A stretch of DNA of 30,605 nt from Bacillota bacterium (GCA_023405135.1 JAEXYZ010000078.1:1-30605); one strand, 5' to 3'. Shown: positions 1-7,668, counted from the first letter of the stretch. The notes: generated by a model from the sequence alone, not told the origin. Numbers and translations: made by a program.

Positions 1-362
1 CCCTAACATTTGAAAAATTTAAGGAAAGCCTTGAATCCTACCGCGCAAAAAGAAAGCTGCTTGAAAAAAAAACACATCTTGAAGAGCATGAGATTAAAGA
101 AATTTGGGCTTCCTCAAAAGAATTGCAAATGAACGAATTAACACCAAAAGGGATTGACGCAATTACAAGAAACAAGGTTTATGATTATTTAAGTAATTAT
201 CCAGAAGGTACGACAGCTGAAACATTAGGTAAAGAGCTAGGAATGAGTCGTTCAACAGCAAGACGGTACTTAGAACATTTAGTTGCTGAAAATAAAGTAA
301 CTACAGATTTAATATACGGAACGGTTGGCAGACCTGAAAGACGGTATCTTCTTTTAAAATAG
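1..362 (+). CDS. Response regulator, CitB/DctR/CitT type, C-terminal part (5' end outside window)
   Basis: The frame is open from the window edge to a TAG at 360-362, so only the C-terminal ~119 residues are seen. They begin in a basic, helix-rich linker (around SYRAKRKLLEKKTHLEEHE) and end in a winged helix-turn-helix (YDYLSNYPEGTTAETLGKELGMSRSTARRYLEHL), the output arrangement of CitB-family response regulators. The phosphorylated receiver domain and a partner histidine kinase would lie upstream of the window. Regulators of this family commonly sense di- and tricarboxylates and activate the adjacent transporter, so the natural target is the tctCBA operon 200 bp downstream; this is inference from position. 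An internal ATG at 123 is not the start, because the upstream sequence encodes the expected linker. Confidence 0.85.
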   Translation, partial: LTFEKFKESLESYRAKRKLLEKKTHLEEHEIKEIWASSKELQMNELTPKGIDAITRNKVYDYLSNYPEGTTAETLGKELGMSRSTARRYLEHLVAENKVTTDLIYGTVGRPERRYLLLK

Positions 363-373
363 TAATGTAAATA

Positions 374-412
374 AAAAGAATGGTTAGTTACTAAACTAGC
401 CATTCTTTTTTT
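374..412 (+). terminator. Rho-independent terminator after the response regulator
   Basis: A 16-bp stem (374-389 with 394-409, one G-U pair) is followed by a run of T. It separates the two-component operon from tctC. Confidence 0.8.
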
Positions 413-490
413 AGCTTTTTAGTTATGAACAAAATGAACAAAATATAAACTAATGGAAATTAATATCTTTTATTTTACTTTTATTGTAAT

Positions 491-506
491 TAGTATGCGC
501 TTTCAT
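491..506 (-). promoter_or_regulatory. Candidate catabolite-responsive (cre) site upstream of tctC
   Basis: On the minus strand this reads ATGAAAGCGCATACTA, which matches the CcpA consensus WTGNNARCGNWWWCAW at all but one position. CcpA control would fit a carboxylate importer that is not needed when sugars are present. The match is by eye; no motif scoring was done. Confidence 0.4.
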
Positions 507-513
507 TAACTTA

Positions 514-550
514 TTGTTATACATCAAAATTGTAGAAAGATGTATAACAA
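514..550. repeat. Perfect 12-bp inverted repeat just upstream of the tctC ribosome binding site
   Basis: TTGTTATACATC (514-525) is exactly repeated as its reverse complement at 539-550, with a 13-nt spacer. The right arm abuts the Shine-Dalgarno sequence (551-559) of tctC. It lacks a U-tract, so it is not a normal terminator. It may be an operator for the adjacent response regulator or a hairpin in the tctC leader. Confidence 0.7.
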
Positions 551-562
551 AGGGGGAAGCTT

Positions 563-1585
563 ATGAAACAGAAATTATTTATTCTTAGTCTAATGCTAGT
601 TCTTACAATTATGTTAGCTGCATGTAATAGTGATACAGCAGAAACTAGTGCAGATGGGGGCAAATCATCCAGTTATCCAGAAAGTAATATAACGATTGTT
701 GCGCCATCAGGGGCAGGTGGAGGCTGGGATTTAACAGCTCGATCTGTGGCGAAAATTATGTCAGAAACTGGCTTAGTAGAAAAATCAATTACAGTAGAAA
801 ATCGTGCTGGTGGCGGTGGAGCTGTATTTATGGCTGAATACGCTACTAAAGAGGCAGATAATGATTATATGTTAATGGCAAAATCACCACCAATTATTAT
901 TAATAATTTAAAAGCTGAAGGTAATAGTCCATACGGTTATAAAGACACAAAACCACTTGCACAATTGACTCGAGATTATGGTGCAATTGTTGTGAAAGCG
1001 GATTCACCGTACAGCAGTTTAACTGATCTTTTAGATGCTATTAAAGCAGATCCAACTTCTATTACATTAGCAGGCGGATCAGCTCCTGGTTCAATGGACC
1101 ATTTAGTAGGGGTTTTACCTGCTTATGCATATGGAATTGATCCAAAACAAGTGAAATATGTTTCATATGACGGTGGTGGCGAGGCAGTAGCTGCATTATT
1201 AGGAGGCAATGCAGATGTGATTGCTACAGATGCATCAGCGATTGGCGAATATGTTAAATCGGGGGATGTAAAAGTATTAGCTGTAAGTTCTACAGAGCGT
1301 TTAACTGTTGTATTGGAAGATGTTCCTACATTCCAAGAGCTTGGACTTGATGCAGAGTTCACTATTTGGCGCGGTTTATTTGGACCAAAAAATATGTCTA
1401 ATGAGGCATTTGAATATTGGACAACAAAATTATCTGAAATGGTTGAAACAGATGAATGGAAAGCTGAATTGGAGAGAAATGGTTGGCAACATGAATATCG
1501 TAATGCAGAAGAGTTTACTGCATTTTTAGAAGAACAAGAAGCTGTTATTAGTGAACTATTAAATGCACTTGATATGCATAAATAA
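563..1585 (+). CDS. tctC: TctC: tripartite tricarboxylate transporter solute-binding lipoprotein
   Basis: This 340-residue protein starts with a lipoprotein signal peptide with lipobox LAAC at residues 18-21, so the mature protein would be anchored to the outer face of the membrane by Cys21. The rest is a TctC/Bug-type periplasmic-binding fold, with the typical early IVAPSGAGGGWDLTAR segment. The family captures citrate and other carboxylates and hands them to TctA/TctB; the substrate here cannot be told from sequence. AGGGGGAAG at 551-559 sets the ATG at 563. It is the first gene of tctC-tctB-tctA and is followed by its own terminator, an arrangement that would give more binding protein than membrane protein. 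The likely regulator is the CitB-type response regulator upstream. Confidence 0.93.
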   Translation: MKQKLFILSLMLVLTIMLAACNSDTAETSADGGKSSSYPESNITIVAPSGAGGGWDLTARSVAKIMSETGLVEKSITVENRAGGGGAVFMAEYATKEADNDYMLMAKSPPIIINNLKAEGNSPYGYKDTKPLAQLTRDYGAIVVKADSPYSSLTDLLDAIKADPTSITLAGGSAPGSMDHLVGVLPAYAYGIDPKQVKYVSYDGGGEAVAALLGGNADVIATDASAIGEYVKSGDVKVLAVSSTERLTVVLEDVPTFQELGLDAEFTIWRGLFGPKNMSNEAFEYWTTKLSEMVETDEWKAELERNGWQHEYRNAEEFTAFLEEQEAVISELLNALDMHK

Positions 1586-1591
1586 TGGCAT

Positions 1592-1623
1592 AAAAAGGGT
1601 AACGAATTAAGTTGCCCTTTTTA
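1592..1623 (+). terminator. Intra-operon terminator between tctC and tctB
   Basis: A 12-bp stem (1592-1603 with 1611-1622, one G-U pair) with a 7-nt loop ends in T residues. Because tctB and tctA follow on the same strand, it probably allows partial readthrough. Confidence 0.75.
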
Positions 1624-1696
1624 ATTGAATAAGTAGTATACAATTTTTTTAATTGTTCTTTATTCAAAAGGTGAAAAGCTTATCGAATCGGGTGTT

Positions 1697-1708
1697 CAAG
1701 CGCGCTTG
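1697..1708. repeat. 12-bp GC-rich palindrome upstream of tctB
   Basis: CAAGCGCGCTTG is a perfect palindrome in an AT-rich gap, ending 16 bp before the tctB Shine-Dalgarno sequence. It could be a protein-binding site; no protein can be assigned. Confidence 0.4.
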
Positions 1709-1740
1709 CACTTTTCTAACTAACGGAGGTGTACAAACTG

Positions 1741-2190
1741 ATGACGAAATCTTTCGATAAAATATCAGGGGTAATTTTCCTGTTAATAAGTATTTTATTT
1801 ATTACAGAGAGCTTACAAATATCTGGAAGTGCATATGGATCAGCGGTTGGACCAAAAATATATCCTTTAATTTTAGGAATTGTATTAGGTTTATTAAGTT
1901 TACGTTTACTATATGAAACATTTAAACAAAGTTCTAATAGCAAGGAAAAAATGACATTAGATTATAAAAAGTTTGGAATTATTTTTATTTCCGCTCTTAT
2001 TTATATTTTTTTATTAGAAATAATTGGATATGTAATTTCAACCTTTATTTTTTTAGTAATCGCATTTCAAGTTATGGAAAGAGGGAAAATTATTTCCACA
2101 TTAATTATTTCCGCTCTTTTCTCTTTTGGAGTATATGTTCTGTACGTCCAATTGCTTGGAGGGGCTTTACCGAAATTTTCATTATTTTAA
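1741..2190 (+). CDS. tctB: TctB: small membrane subunit of the tripartite tricarboxylate transporter
   Basis: The product is 149 residues, hydrophobic, with about four membrane segments and an N-terminal KSFDKISGVIFLLISILFI stretch usual for the TctB (DUF1468) family. TctB is the poorly conserved small subunit that pairs with TctA in the membrane. The frame is open from a GTG at 1729, but that codon lies inside the Shine-Dalgarno sequence GGAGGTG (1725-1731). The ATG at 1741, 9 nt after it, is therefore the start. The gene lies between tctC and tctA, 20 bp before tctA, which strongly supports the call despite low family conservation. Confidence 0.88.
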   Translation: MTKSFDKISGVIFLLISILFITESLQISGSAYGSAVGPKIYPLILGIVLGLLSLRLLYETFKQSSNSKEKMTLDYKKFGIIFISALIYIFLLEIIGYVISTFIFLVIAFQVMERGKIISTLIISALFSFGVYVLYVQLLGGALPKFSLF

Positions 2191-2210
2191 ACTGAGGGGG
2201 TGTCTAATAA

Positions 2211-3737
2211 ATGGATACAATTCAATTTCTATTAAATGGCTTTGCTGTTGCATTACAATGGCAAAATATATTGTTTGCATTAGTAGGTGTCATTATTGGA
2301 ACAGCCGTTGGAGTGTTGCCAGGTATTGGACCGATGAGTGGTGTAGCTTTACTCATTCCAGTTACTGCAACATTAACATCAAGTATGCCAACTGAAGCTG
2401 CTGCTGCAAGTTCAATCATTTTATTAGCTGGGGTATACTACGGAGCCATGTACGGTGGTTCTACAACTTCAATTTTATTAAACACTCCTGGAGAATCCTC
2501 TTCAGTCGTAACTGCATTAGACGGATATCAAATGGCTCAACAAGGACGTGCAGGTGCTGCTTTATCGATTGCAGCAATCGGTTCATTCGTTGCAGGTATT
2601 ATTTCATTAATCGGTCTTGTATTATTAGCGGAGCCTTTGTCTAATGTTGCTTTAAAATTTGGCCCTGCGGAATACTTCTCTTTAATGCTTCTCGGGTTAG
2701 CAGCTGTAAGTGGACTTGCTGGTAATTCTGTTACGAAGGCATTAATTATGACTGTTTTCGGTTTAATGCTCGGTACAATAGGAATCGATGCGGTATCTGG
2801 GATTGCCCGTTTTACATATGATATTCCAGTGCTGTATGGTGGTTTAGAATTTTTAACAATAGCAGTTGGGTTATTTGCACTAGGGGAAGTTTTCAAAACT
2901 GTTTTGGAACGTGAAACAGATGCAGAGCCAATTGCGAAGATTAAACGTATATTACCAACGAAGCAAGATTTAAAGGATAGTGCAAAACCGATAACTCGTG
3001 GATCTTTTCTAGGATTTTTTATTGGCGTATTACCAGGGGCAGGGGCTACGTTAGCTTCATTTTTCTCTTATATAACAGAAAAAAAGTTTAGTAAAAACCC
3101 AGACTCATTTGGAAAAGGGAATATTGCTGGCGTTGCAGGTCCAGAATCGGCAAATAATGCAGCTTCAGGTGGTGCAATGATTCCACTATTAACATTAGGT
3201 ATTCCCGGTTCTGGAACAACAGCTATTTTAATGGGTGCTCTCATCATGTACAATGTTCAGCCAGGTCCATTATTATTTGATAATCATCCTGAAATTGCTT
3301 GGGGATTAATCGCAAGTATGTTTATCGGGAACTTAGTGTTATTAATTTTAAACATGCCATTAGTAAAGGTGTTTGCAAAAATCATTCAAACTCCTAAAAA
3401 GTATTTATTGCCTATCATCATTGCTATTTCGTTTTTTGGAGTTTATGCAGTGCAGTATACAACCTTTGATTTATATTTATTACTTGCATGTGGTTTATTC
3501 GGCTACCTATTATCAAAAAACGATTATCCGGTGGCACCATTAGTACTTGCGTTGGTATTGGGCCCTATGATTGAAAATAATATGCGCCGTGCATTAACTA
3601 TATCAAATGGTGATTGGAGTATTTTTGTAACGAAGCCGTTATCTTTAGTATTTTTAATTATTGCGATTGTTTGGATATTAGTGCCGATTATATTAAAGTT
3701 AACTGGACGGAAAGTAATTGTGAATGAAGAAGAATAG
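2211..3737 (+). CDS. tctA: TctA: large membrane subunit of the tripartite tricarboxylate transporter
   Basis: At 508 residues with about 11-12 hydrophobic segments this is a full-length TctA. Family hallmarks are the glycine-rich motif GVLPGIGPMSGVALLIP near residue 35, GGSTTSILLNTPGES near residue 83, and the second copy-like glycine motif IGVLPGAGATLASFFS near residue 270, reflecting the internal duplication of the family. It forms the secondary-transport channel driven by an ion gradient and loaded by TctC. GAGGGGG (2194-2200) precedes the ATG by 10 nt. It is the last gene of the operon and is followed by a strong terminator. Confidence 0.95.
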   Translation: MDTIQFLLNGFAVALQWQNILFALVGVIIGTAVGVLPGIGPMSGVALLIPVTATLTSSMPTEAAAASSIILLAGVYYGAMYGGSTTSILLNTPGESSSVVTALDGYQMAQQGRAGAALSIAAIGSFVAGIISLIGLVLLAEPLSNVALKFGPAEYFSLMLLGLAAVSGLAGNSVTKALIMTVFGLMLGTIGIDAVSGIARFTYDIPVLYGGLEFLTIAVGLFALGEVFKTVLERETDAEPIAKIKRILPTKQDLKDSAKPITRGSFLGFFIGVLPGAGATLASFFSYITEKKFSKNPDSFGKGNIAGVAGPESANNAASGGAMIPLLTLGIPGSGTTAILMGALIMYNVQPGPLLFDNHPEIAWGLIASMFIGNLVLLILNMPLVKVFAKIIQTPKKYLLPIIIAISFFGVYAVQYTTFDLYLLLACGLFGYLLSKNDYPVAPLVLALVLGPMIENNMRRALTISNGDWSIFVTKPLSLVFLIIAIVWILVPIILKLTGRKVIVNEEE

Positions 3738-3770
3738 TTTGTGATGAAGTTAGATGTAATTAATATAAGG

Positions 3771-3812
3771 ACTACTTAGTAAAAGAGCATAAATTTACTA
3801 AGTAGTTTTTTT
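3771..3812 (+). terminator. Rho-independent terminator after tctA
   Basis: A perfect 13-bp stem (3771-3783 with 3794-3806) is followed by seven T residues. Confidence 0.88.
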
Positions 3813-3833
3813 ATTTATTTTTTTAAAGAGATA

Positions 3834-3862
3834 TAGACAGTTATTTTCCAGAGGCGTACAAT
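3834..3862 (+). promoter_or_regulatory. Sigma-A promoter for the cidA/lrgA-like operon
   Basis: TAGACA (3834-3839), a 17-bp spacer and TACAAT (3857-3862) each match the sigma-A consensus at 5 of 6 positions. Transcription would start near 3869, only a few bases before the strong Shine-Dalgarno sequence AAGGAGGTGA at 3873-3882. Confidence 0.65.
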
Positions 3863-3883
3863 AGCGTTTATTAAGGAGGTGAG

Positions 3884-3910
3884 ATGGCAAAAGATTTAGT
3901 CTTTTGCTAG
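3884..3910 (+). CDS. Eight-codon leader ORF in frame with and upstream of the CidA/LrgA-like gene
   Basis: ATG at 3884 is placed 1 nt after the very strong Shine-Dalgarno sequence AAGGAGGTGA (3873-3882; 4-5 nt from its GGAGG core). It encodes MAKDLVFC and stops at TAG 3908-3910, one codon before the ATG (3914) of the downstream holin-like gene and in the same frame. A perfect 8-bp inverted repeat (GCAAAAGA 3887-3894, TCTTTTGC 3900-3907) fills the ORF. The downstream gene has no Shine-Dalgarno sequence of its own, so it probably depends on reinitiation after this leader, or on stop readthrough. Whether the peptide is made is unknown. Confidence 0.5.
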   Translation: MAKDLVFC

Positions 3911-3913
3911 ATT

Positions 3914-4333
3914 ATGAGAATCATCCGAATTATTGCTCAAATCGGTATTTTATATTTCTTTTATTATGCAGGTGTTTTTTTAGTTCAAATAACACATTTA
4001 CCATTGCCAGCAAGCATTGTTGGATTGCTTATATTAGTAGGCTGCCTACAATTGAAATGGGTTAAAATAGAGTACATTAGAGATGGAGCAGGCTTTCTAC
4101 TTGGCTCTATGACGTTATTTTTCATACCGGCAATGATTGGTATTATAGATTATCCACAACTTTTATCGATGAATGGACTTATTTTAATAGCATCTGTCAT
4201 TATTAGTACACTACTGACAATTTATATTGCGGGAATTTTAAGCCAAAAAATAGAACGGAAAGAATTGGAGATGAAAGAAAAAAGAGAGAATAAGGAGGGG
4301 AATGTAATTGAAAGCAGTAATCTACATCATTAG
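3914..4333 (+). CDS. CidA/LrgA family holin-like membrane protein
   Basis: The 139-residue product has about four membrane segments and the family pattern LPLPASIVGLLILVGCLQLKW followed by GAGFLLGSMTLFFIPAMIGI. CidA/LrgA proteins act with CidB/LrgB partners; they are described as holin/antiholin-like regulators of murein hydrolase activity, and some Bacillus LrgAB pairs carry pyruvate. Which role applies here cannot be told. The C-terminal ~30 residues are charged (KIERKELEMKEKRENKEG) and longer than usual; this tail overlaps the start of the next gene by 26 bp. The ATG at 3914 lacks its own ribosome binding site and follows the leader ORF stop by 3 nt. Confidence 0.9.
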   Translation: MRIIRIIAQIGILYFFYYAGVFLVQITHLPLPASIVGLLILVGCLQLKWVKIEYIRDGAGFLLGSMTLFFIPAMIGIIDYPQLLSMNGLILIASVIISTLLTIYIAGILSQKIERKELEMKEKRENKEGNVIESSNLHH

Positions 4334-4985
4334 TACAGTAATTTTGTTTATATTGTTAAGTAAATTACATAAAAAATATAACTATTCCTTTTTATTACCG
4401 ATATTAACTACTACGATAGTTTTAATTATTTTCTTACTTTTGTTTAGTGTACCTTATGCAGACTATATGGAAGGAGGAATGTGGTTACAGCAATTATTAG
4501 GTCCTGCTGTAGTTGGTCTTGCGTACCCTTTATATAATCAACGGAAGTTAATTTTTAAGTATAAATATACCATTTTACTTGGTATTTTTGTCGCAATGCT
4601 TAGTGGTTTAATAACCATTTTTGCAATGCTTAAGATTTTTAAGTTTGAAAATTCTTTAATTTTAACTGCACTGCCAAAATCCATTACAACACCTGTCGCA
4701 ATGCAAATTAGTGAAACTATTAACGGCATACCTCCGTTAACAGCGGTATTAGTAATGATTGCAGGTTTCGTAGGTGCTTTATTCGGTCCATTAGTTTATA
4801 AAATTGGTAAAATTAACTCACCAATAAGCCGAGGTATTTCAATGGGAAGCGCAAGTCATGGTGTCGGAATTTCCAAACTTAAGGATTTTGGTGAAGAAGA
4901 TTTGTCGATTGGCTCACTTTCTATGGGGGTAAGTGCAGTCATGGGTGCAATACTTTGCCCGCTATTTGTCTATATATTTTTCTAA
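4308..4985 (+). CDS. CidB/LrgB family membrane protein
   Basis: This 225-residue, multi-span protein has the LrgB signature: LPKSITTPVAMQISETING, then IAGFVGALFGP, and SRGISMGSASHGVGISK. It is the obligate partner of the CidA/LrgA-like protein encoded just upstream. A TTG start at 4308 is chosen because TAAGGAGGGG (4291-4300) lies 7 nt before it and no ATG gives a full N-terminus; the product would begin MKAVIYII. The start lies inside the end of the upstream gene (26-bp overlap), implying translational coupling. Length equals that of typical YwbG/CidB proteins. Confidence 0.92.
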   Translation: MKAVIYIISTVILFILLSKLHKKYNYSFLLPILTTTIVLIIFLLLFSVPYADYMEGGMWLQQLLGPAVVGLAYPLYNQRKLIFKYKYTILLGIFVAMLSGLITIFAMLKIFKFENSLILTALPKSITTPVAMQISETINGIPPLTAVLVMIAGFVGALFGPLVYKIGKINSPISRGISMGSASHGVGISKLKDFGEEDLSIGSLSMGVSAVMGAILCPLFVYIFF

Positions 4986-4992
4986 AAAATAA

Positions 4993-5032
4993 AAAAGCAT
5001 TCTAGTTTTAAACTCAACTAGAATGCTTTTTA
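4993..5032. terminator. Bidirectional terminator between cidB/lrgB-like gene and speA
   Basis: A perfect 15-bp stem (4993-5007 with 5016-5030) has A residues on its left flank and T residues on its right, so it can serve both convergent genes. Confidence 0.88.
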
Positions 5033-5076
5033 AATTGTAGTAAATTGTCAGAATTGTTTGTGTACCTGGTACATGA

Positions 5077-6546
5077 TTAAAAAATTGGTTTTCGTTCTTT
5101 GATTACTCGAACAGTTTTTAATGAACGATCTTCAGGACCTTGTACAGGTAGTCCTGCATCAATGTTCATTTTAATATATTCAATATTATCTTCCGTTATT
5201 ATTTCCCCGGGAATAAAAATTGGGATACCTGGGGGGTATACCATAATGAATTCTGCACAAATATAACCAGCAGATTCTTCAAATGGAATAACTTCAGTAC
5301 TTGCATAAAAAGCATCTCTTGGAGACATTGCGAGCGCTGGAATGTCAGGAACGTTAACATAAGTTTCTTTTACAAAAGCATCAGAATCAAATGCTTGAGA
5401 CATTCTTTGTAGAGCATTTACAAGTAAATTAATTTCCTTTTTTGTATCTCCTAATGTAACGAGACATAGGATGTTATATAGGTCAGATAATTCAACTTCA
5501 ATATTGGCATTTTGGCGTAGCCATTCTTCAGCTTGATGACCTGTAATTCCTAAATCTTTTACACTAATAAGGATTTTTGTAGGATCCATATCAAATGTTG
5601 CAGATGAATGAAGTTTTTCACTTCCTGCAACTTTTAAATGTGGAATTTTATTAATTCTTTTTCTCGCATCTTTTGCAAGTCGAATTGCATTATCGATTAA
5701 ATCATATCCATGTATTGCCAATTGACGTCTTGCACAGTCTAAAGAAGCTAATATCGGATATGATGTTGAAGTTGTTGTTAACATAGACAGTACGGATTGA
5801 ACGCGATTAACAGATACAAGCCCTTCACGAACATTTAAAACAGAGCTTTGCGTCATTGATCCGCCAAGTTTATGGACGCTTGTTGCTGCCATATCTGCCC
5901 CTGCTTCCATTGCTGAAATAGGCATCTCATCATGGAATTTAATATGAACACCATGAGCCTCATCAACAATTACAGGAATATTGTGAGCATGAACAATATC
6001 GACAATACGTTTTAAATCTGCAGCAAAACCAAAATAAGTTGGATTTATAACAAGCATTGCTTTTGCATCCGGATATGTTTTTAAAGCTTTTTCAACAGAC
6101 TCTGCTGAAATTCCGTGTGCAATTCCATATTCTGCATCAACCTCAGGATGAATAAAGATAGGAATAGCACCAGCTAAAACAATGGCAGACATAGTTGATT
6201 TATGAACATTCCGTGGTACCAAAATTTTATCACCTGGACCGACGACGGCTAAAATCATCGCCATAATCGCGCCACTAGTACCTTGAACGGAAAAAAATGT
6301 ATGGTCAGCACCAAAAGCTTCAGCAGCTAATCTTTGTGCCTCTTTGATTGCGCCTTTTGGTGAATGTAAATCATCTAGTGGAGCAATATTAATTAAATCA
6401 ATTGATAAAACGTTGTCGCCGACGAACTCACGAAATGCAGGATCCATTCCCTGTCCTTTTTTATGACCCGGAATATGGAATTGAATTGGATGTCTATTTC
6501 GGTGTTTAAGTAATACGTCGAACAATGGAGTCTCTAATTGTGACAA
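5077..6546 (-). CDS. speA: SpeA: arginine decarboxylase (PLP-dependent, Orn/Lys/Arg decarboxylase family)
   Basis: The 489-residue product is colinear with B. subtilis SpeA, which decarboxylates arginine to agmatine for polyamine synthesis in the cytosol. Visible landmarks are IPGHKKG (25-31), QGTSGA (88-93), the PLP-contacting DEAHGVH (195-201) and SVHKLGGS with the Schiff-base lysine K226, followed by the C-terminal wing with PPGIPIFIPGE. The frame is open from a GTG at 6558, but that GTG lies within the Shine-Dalgarno sequence GAGGTGG (6561-6555). A TTG at 6546, 8 nt downstream, gives MSQLETPL, which matches the N-terminus I recall for the B. subtilis protein, so TTG is chosen. It is monocistronic, facing the cidB/lrgB-like gene. 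Confidence 0.93.
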   Translation of the reverse strand: MSQLETPLFDVLLKHRNRHPIQFHIPGHKKGQGMDPAFREFVGDNVLSIDLINIAPLDDLHSPKGAIKEAQRLAAEAFGADHTFFSVQGTSGAIMAMILAVVGPGDKILVPRNVHKSTMSAIVLAGAIPIFIHPEVDAEYGIAHGISAESVEKALKTYPDAKAMLVINPTYFGFAADLKRIVDIVHAHNIPVIVDEAHGVHIKFHDEMPISAMEAGADMAATSVHKLGGSMTQSSVLNVREGLVSVNRVQSVLSMLTTTSTSYPILASLDCARRQLAIHGYDLIDNAIRLAKDARKRINKIPHLKVAGSEKLHSSATFDMDPTKILISVKDLGITGHQAEEWLRQNANIEVELSDLYNILCLVTLGDTKKEINLLVNALQRMSQAFDSDAFVKETYVNVPDIPALAMSPRDAFYASTEVIPFEESAGYICAEFIMVYPPGIPIFIPGEIITEDNIEYIKMNIDAGLPVQGPEDRSLKTVRVIKERKPIF

Positions 6547-6589
6547 CGCAGGTACCACCTCACTTTATTAAATTTTGAAAACAAAAAGA

Positions 6590-6618
6590 ATTATAGCACC
6601 TATTACACTTTGTGACTA
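6590..6618 (-). promoter_or_regulatory. Promoter for speA
   Basis: On the minus strand a perfect TATAAT (6595-6590) is preceded by the extended -10 dinucleotide (TGCTATAAT). TAGTCA lies 17 bp upstream (6618-6613), a 4/6 match to the -35 consensus. Confidence 0.6.
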
Positions 6619-6688
6619 CCTAAAAATGAAGGAAATTTTATAAGGATACCGAAAGTATTAATAGATTGTAAATTAGAGGGGGAAAATT

Positions 6689-7648
6689 ATGAATTGGAAT
6701 ACTAGAGTTACAAAATTGTTAGACATTAAATATCCAATTATTCAAGGAGGATTAGCTTACTTAGCGTATTCAGAATTAGCTGCAGCAGTATCAAATGCTG
6801 GAGGCTTAGGTCAGATTACAGCAATGAGTTTAAAATCACCTGAACGATTACGTGAAGAAATATACAAAGTTCGTGAAAAGACAGATCGACCATTCGGAGT
6901 AAATTTTGCGATTGGAAACCACGGACAAGGATATGAAGAAATGGTCAAAGTTGCAATAGAGGAAAATGTTCCTGTAATTTCAATGACAGGTGGTAACCCA
7001 GCCCCTCTGTTTGATTTGCTAAAAGGTACTTCCATAAAAAAACTAGTTTTAGTAGCAGCTAGAAGACAGGCACAGAAGGCTGAACAACTTGGGGCTGATG
7101 CTGTAATGGTTGTAGGTCAAGAAGGTGGAGGTCATTTAGGTCGTGATGATGTCGGAACAATGGTACTTGTACCTCAAGTTGTTGATAGTGTATCGATCCC
7201 AGTAATTGCTTCAGGAGGTATTGGGGACGGTCGCGGGTGGATGGCGGCACACGCATTAGGAGCAGAAGGAATCGAAATGGGGACACGGTTTATTGCAACG
7301 AAAGAATGTATTCATGCTTCCACAGCATATATAGAAGCGTTGTTAAAGAGTAGTGAGGCTGATACAACCATTATTAAGCGTTCAATTGGAGCACCTGCTA
7401 GAGTTCTAAGAAATGAATTTACTGATAAAATTTTAGAGGTTGAAAAAGTCTCTCCTACATATGAGTCTTTAAAAGACTATATTAGTGGAGAGGCAAATAA
7501 AAAATTCATTTATGACGGTGATGATTTAAATGGTTATGGATGGGCTGGACAAGTAGCGGGAATGATAAATGATGTACCGACTGTTAATGAATTATTCAAT
7601 CGTATGGTTGCACAAGCTGAGGAAATAAGATTAAAATGGGGTCACTAA
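6689..7648 (+). CDS. Nitronate monooxygenase / FabK-like FMN flavoprotein
   Basis: This is a 319-residue TIM-barrel flavoprotein of the nitronate monooxygenase (2-nitropropane dioxygenase) family, which also contains the enoyl-ACP reductase FabK. Seen motifs are PIIQGGLA (16-23), AGGLGQI (37-43), GQEGGGHLGR with H149 (143-152), the FMN-phosphate loop ASGGIGDGRG (174-183) and GAEGIEMGTRF (191-201). Members oxidise alkyl nitronates using FMN; FabK members reduce enoyl-ACP. Sequence alone does not decide between them, and no fatty-acid genes are nearby. AGAGGGGGA precedes the ATG. It is followed after 20 bp by yktA, so the two are probably co-transcribed. It is not part of the usual Bacillus speA-yktA order. 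Confidence 0.85.
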   Translation: MNWNTRVTKLLDIKYPIIQGGLAYLAYSELAAAVSNAGGLGQITAMSLKSPERLREEIYKVREKTDRPFGVNFAIGNHGQGYEEMVKVAIEENVPVISMTGGNPAPLFDLLKGTSIKKLVLVAARRQAQKAEQLGADAVMVVGQEGGGHLGRDDVGTMVLVPQVVDSVSIPVIASGGIGDGRGWMAAHALGAEGIEMGTRFIATKECIHASTAYIEALLKSSEADTTIIKRSIGAPARVLRNEFTDKILEVEKVSPTYESLKDYISGEANKKFIYDGDDLNGYGWAGQVAGMINDVPTVNELFNRMVAQAEEIRLKWGH

Positions 7649-7668
7649 TTAAAAAGGTAGGGTTTAAC

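Noticed and set aside
2537..2896. 119-codon minus-strand open frame inside tctA
   Set aside because: Antisense to a well-supported gene, no ribosome site and no family pattern.
5061..5073. Palindrome TGTACCTGGTACA behind speA
   Set aside because: Perfect but only 6 bp per arm with no T run; the 15-bp hairpin at 4993-5032 already explains termination.
7059..7286. Minus-strand open frame inside the flavoprotein gene
   Set aside because: Antisense, low-complexity Leu/Gln composition, no ribosome site.
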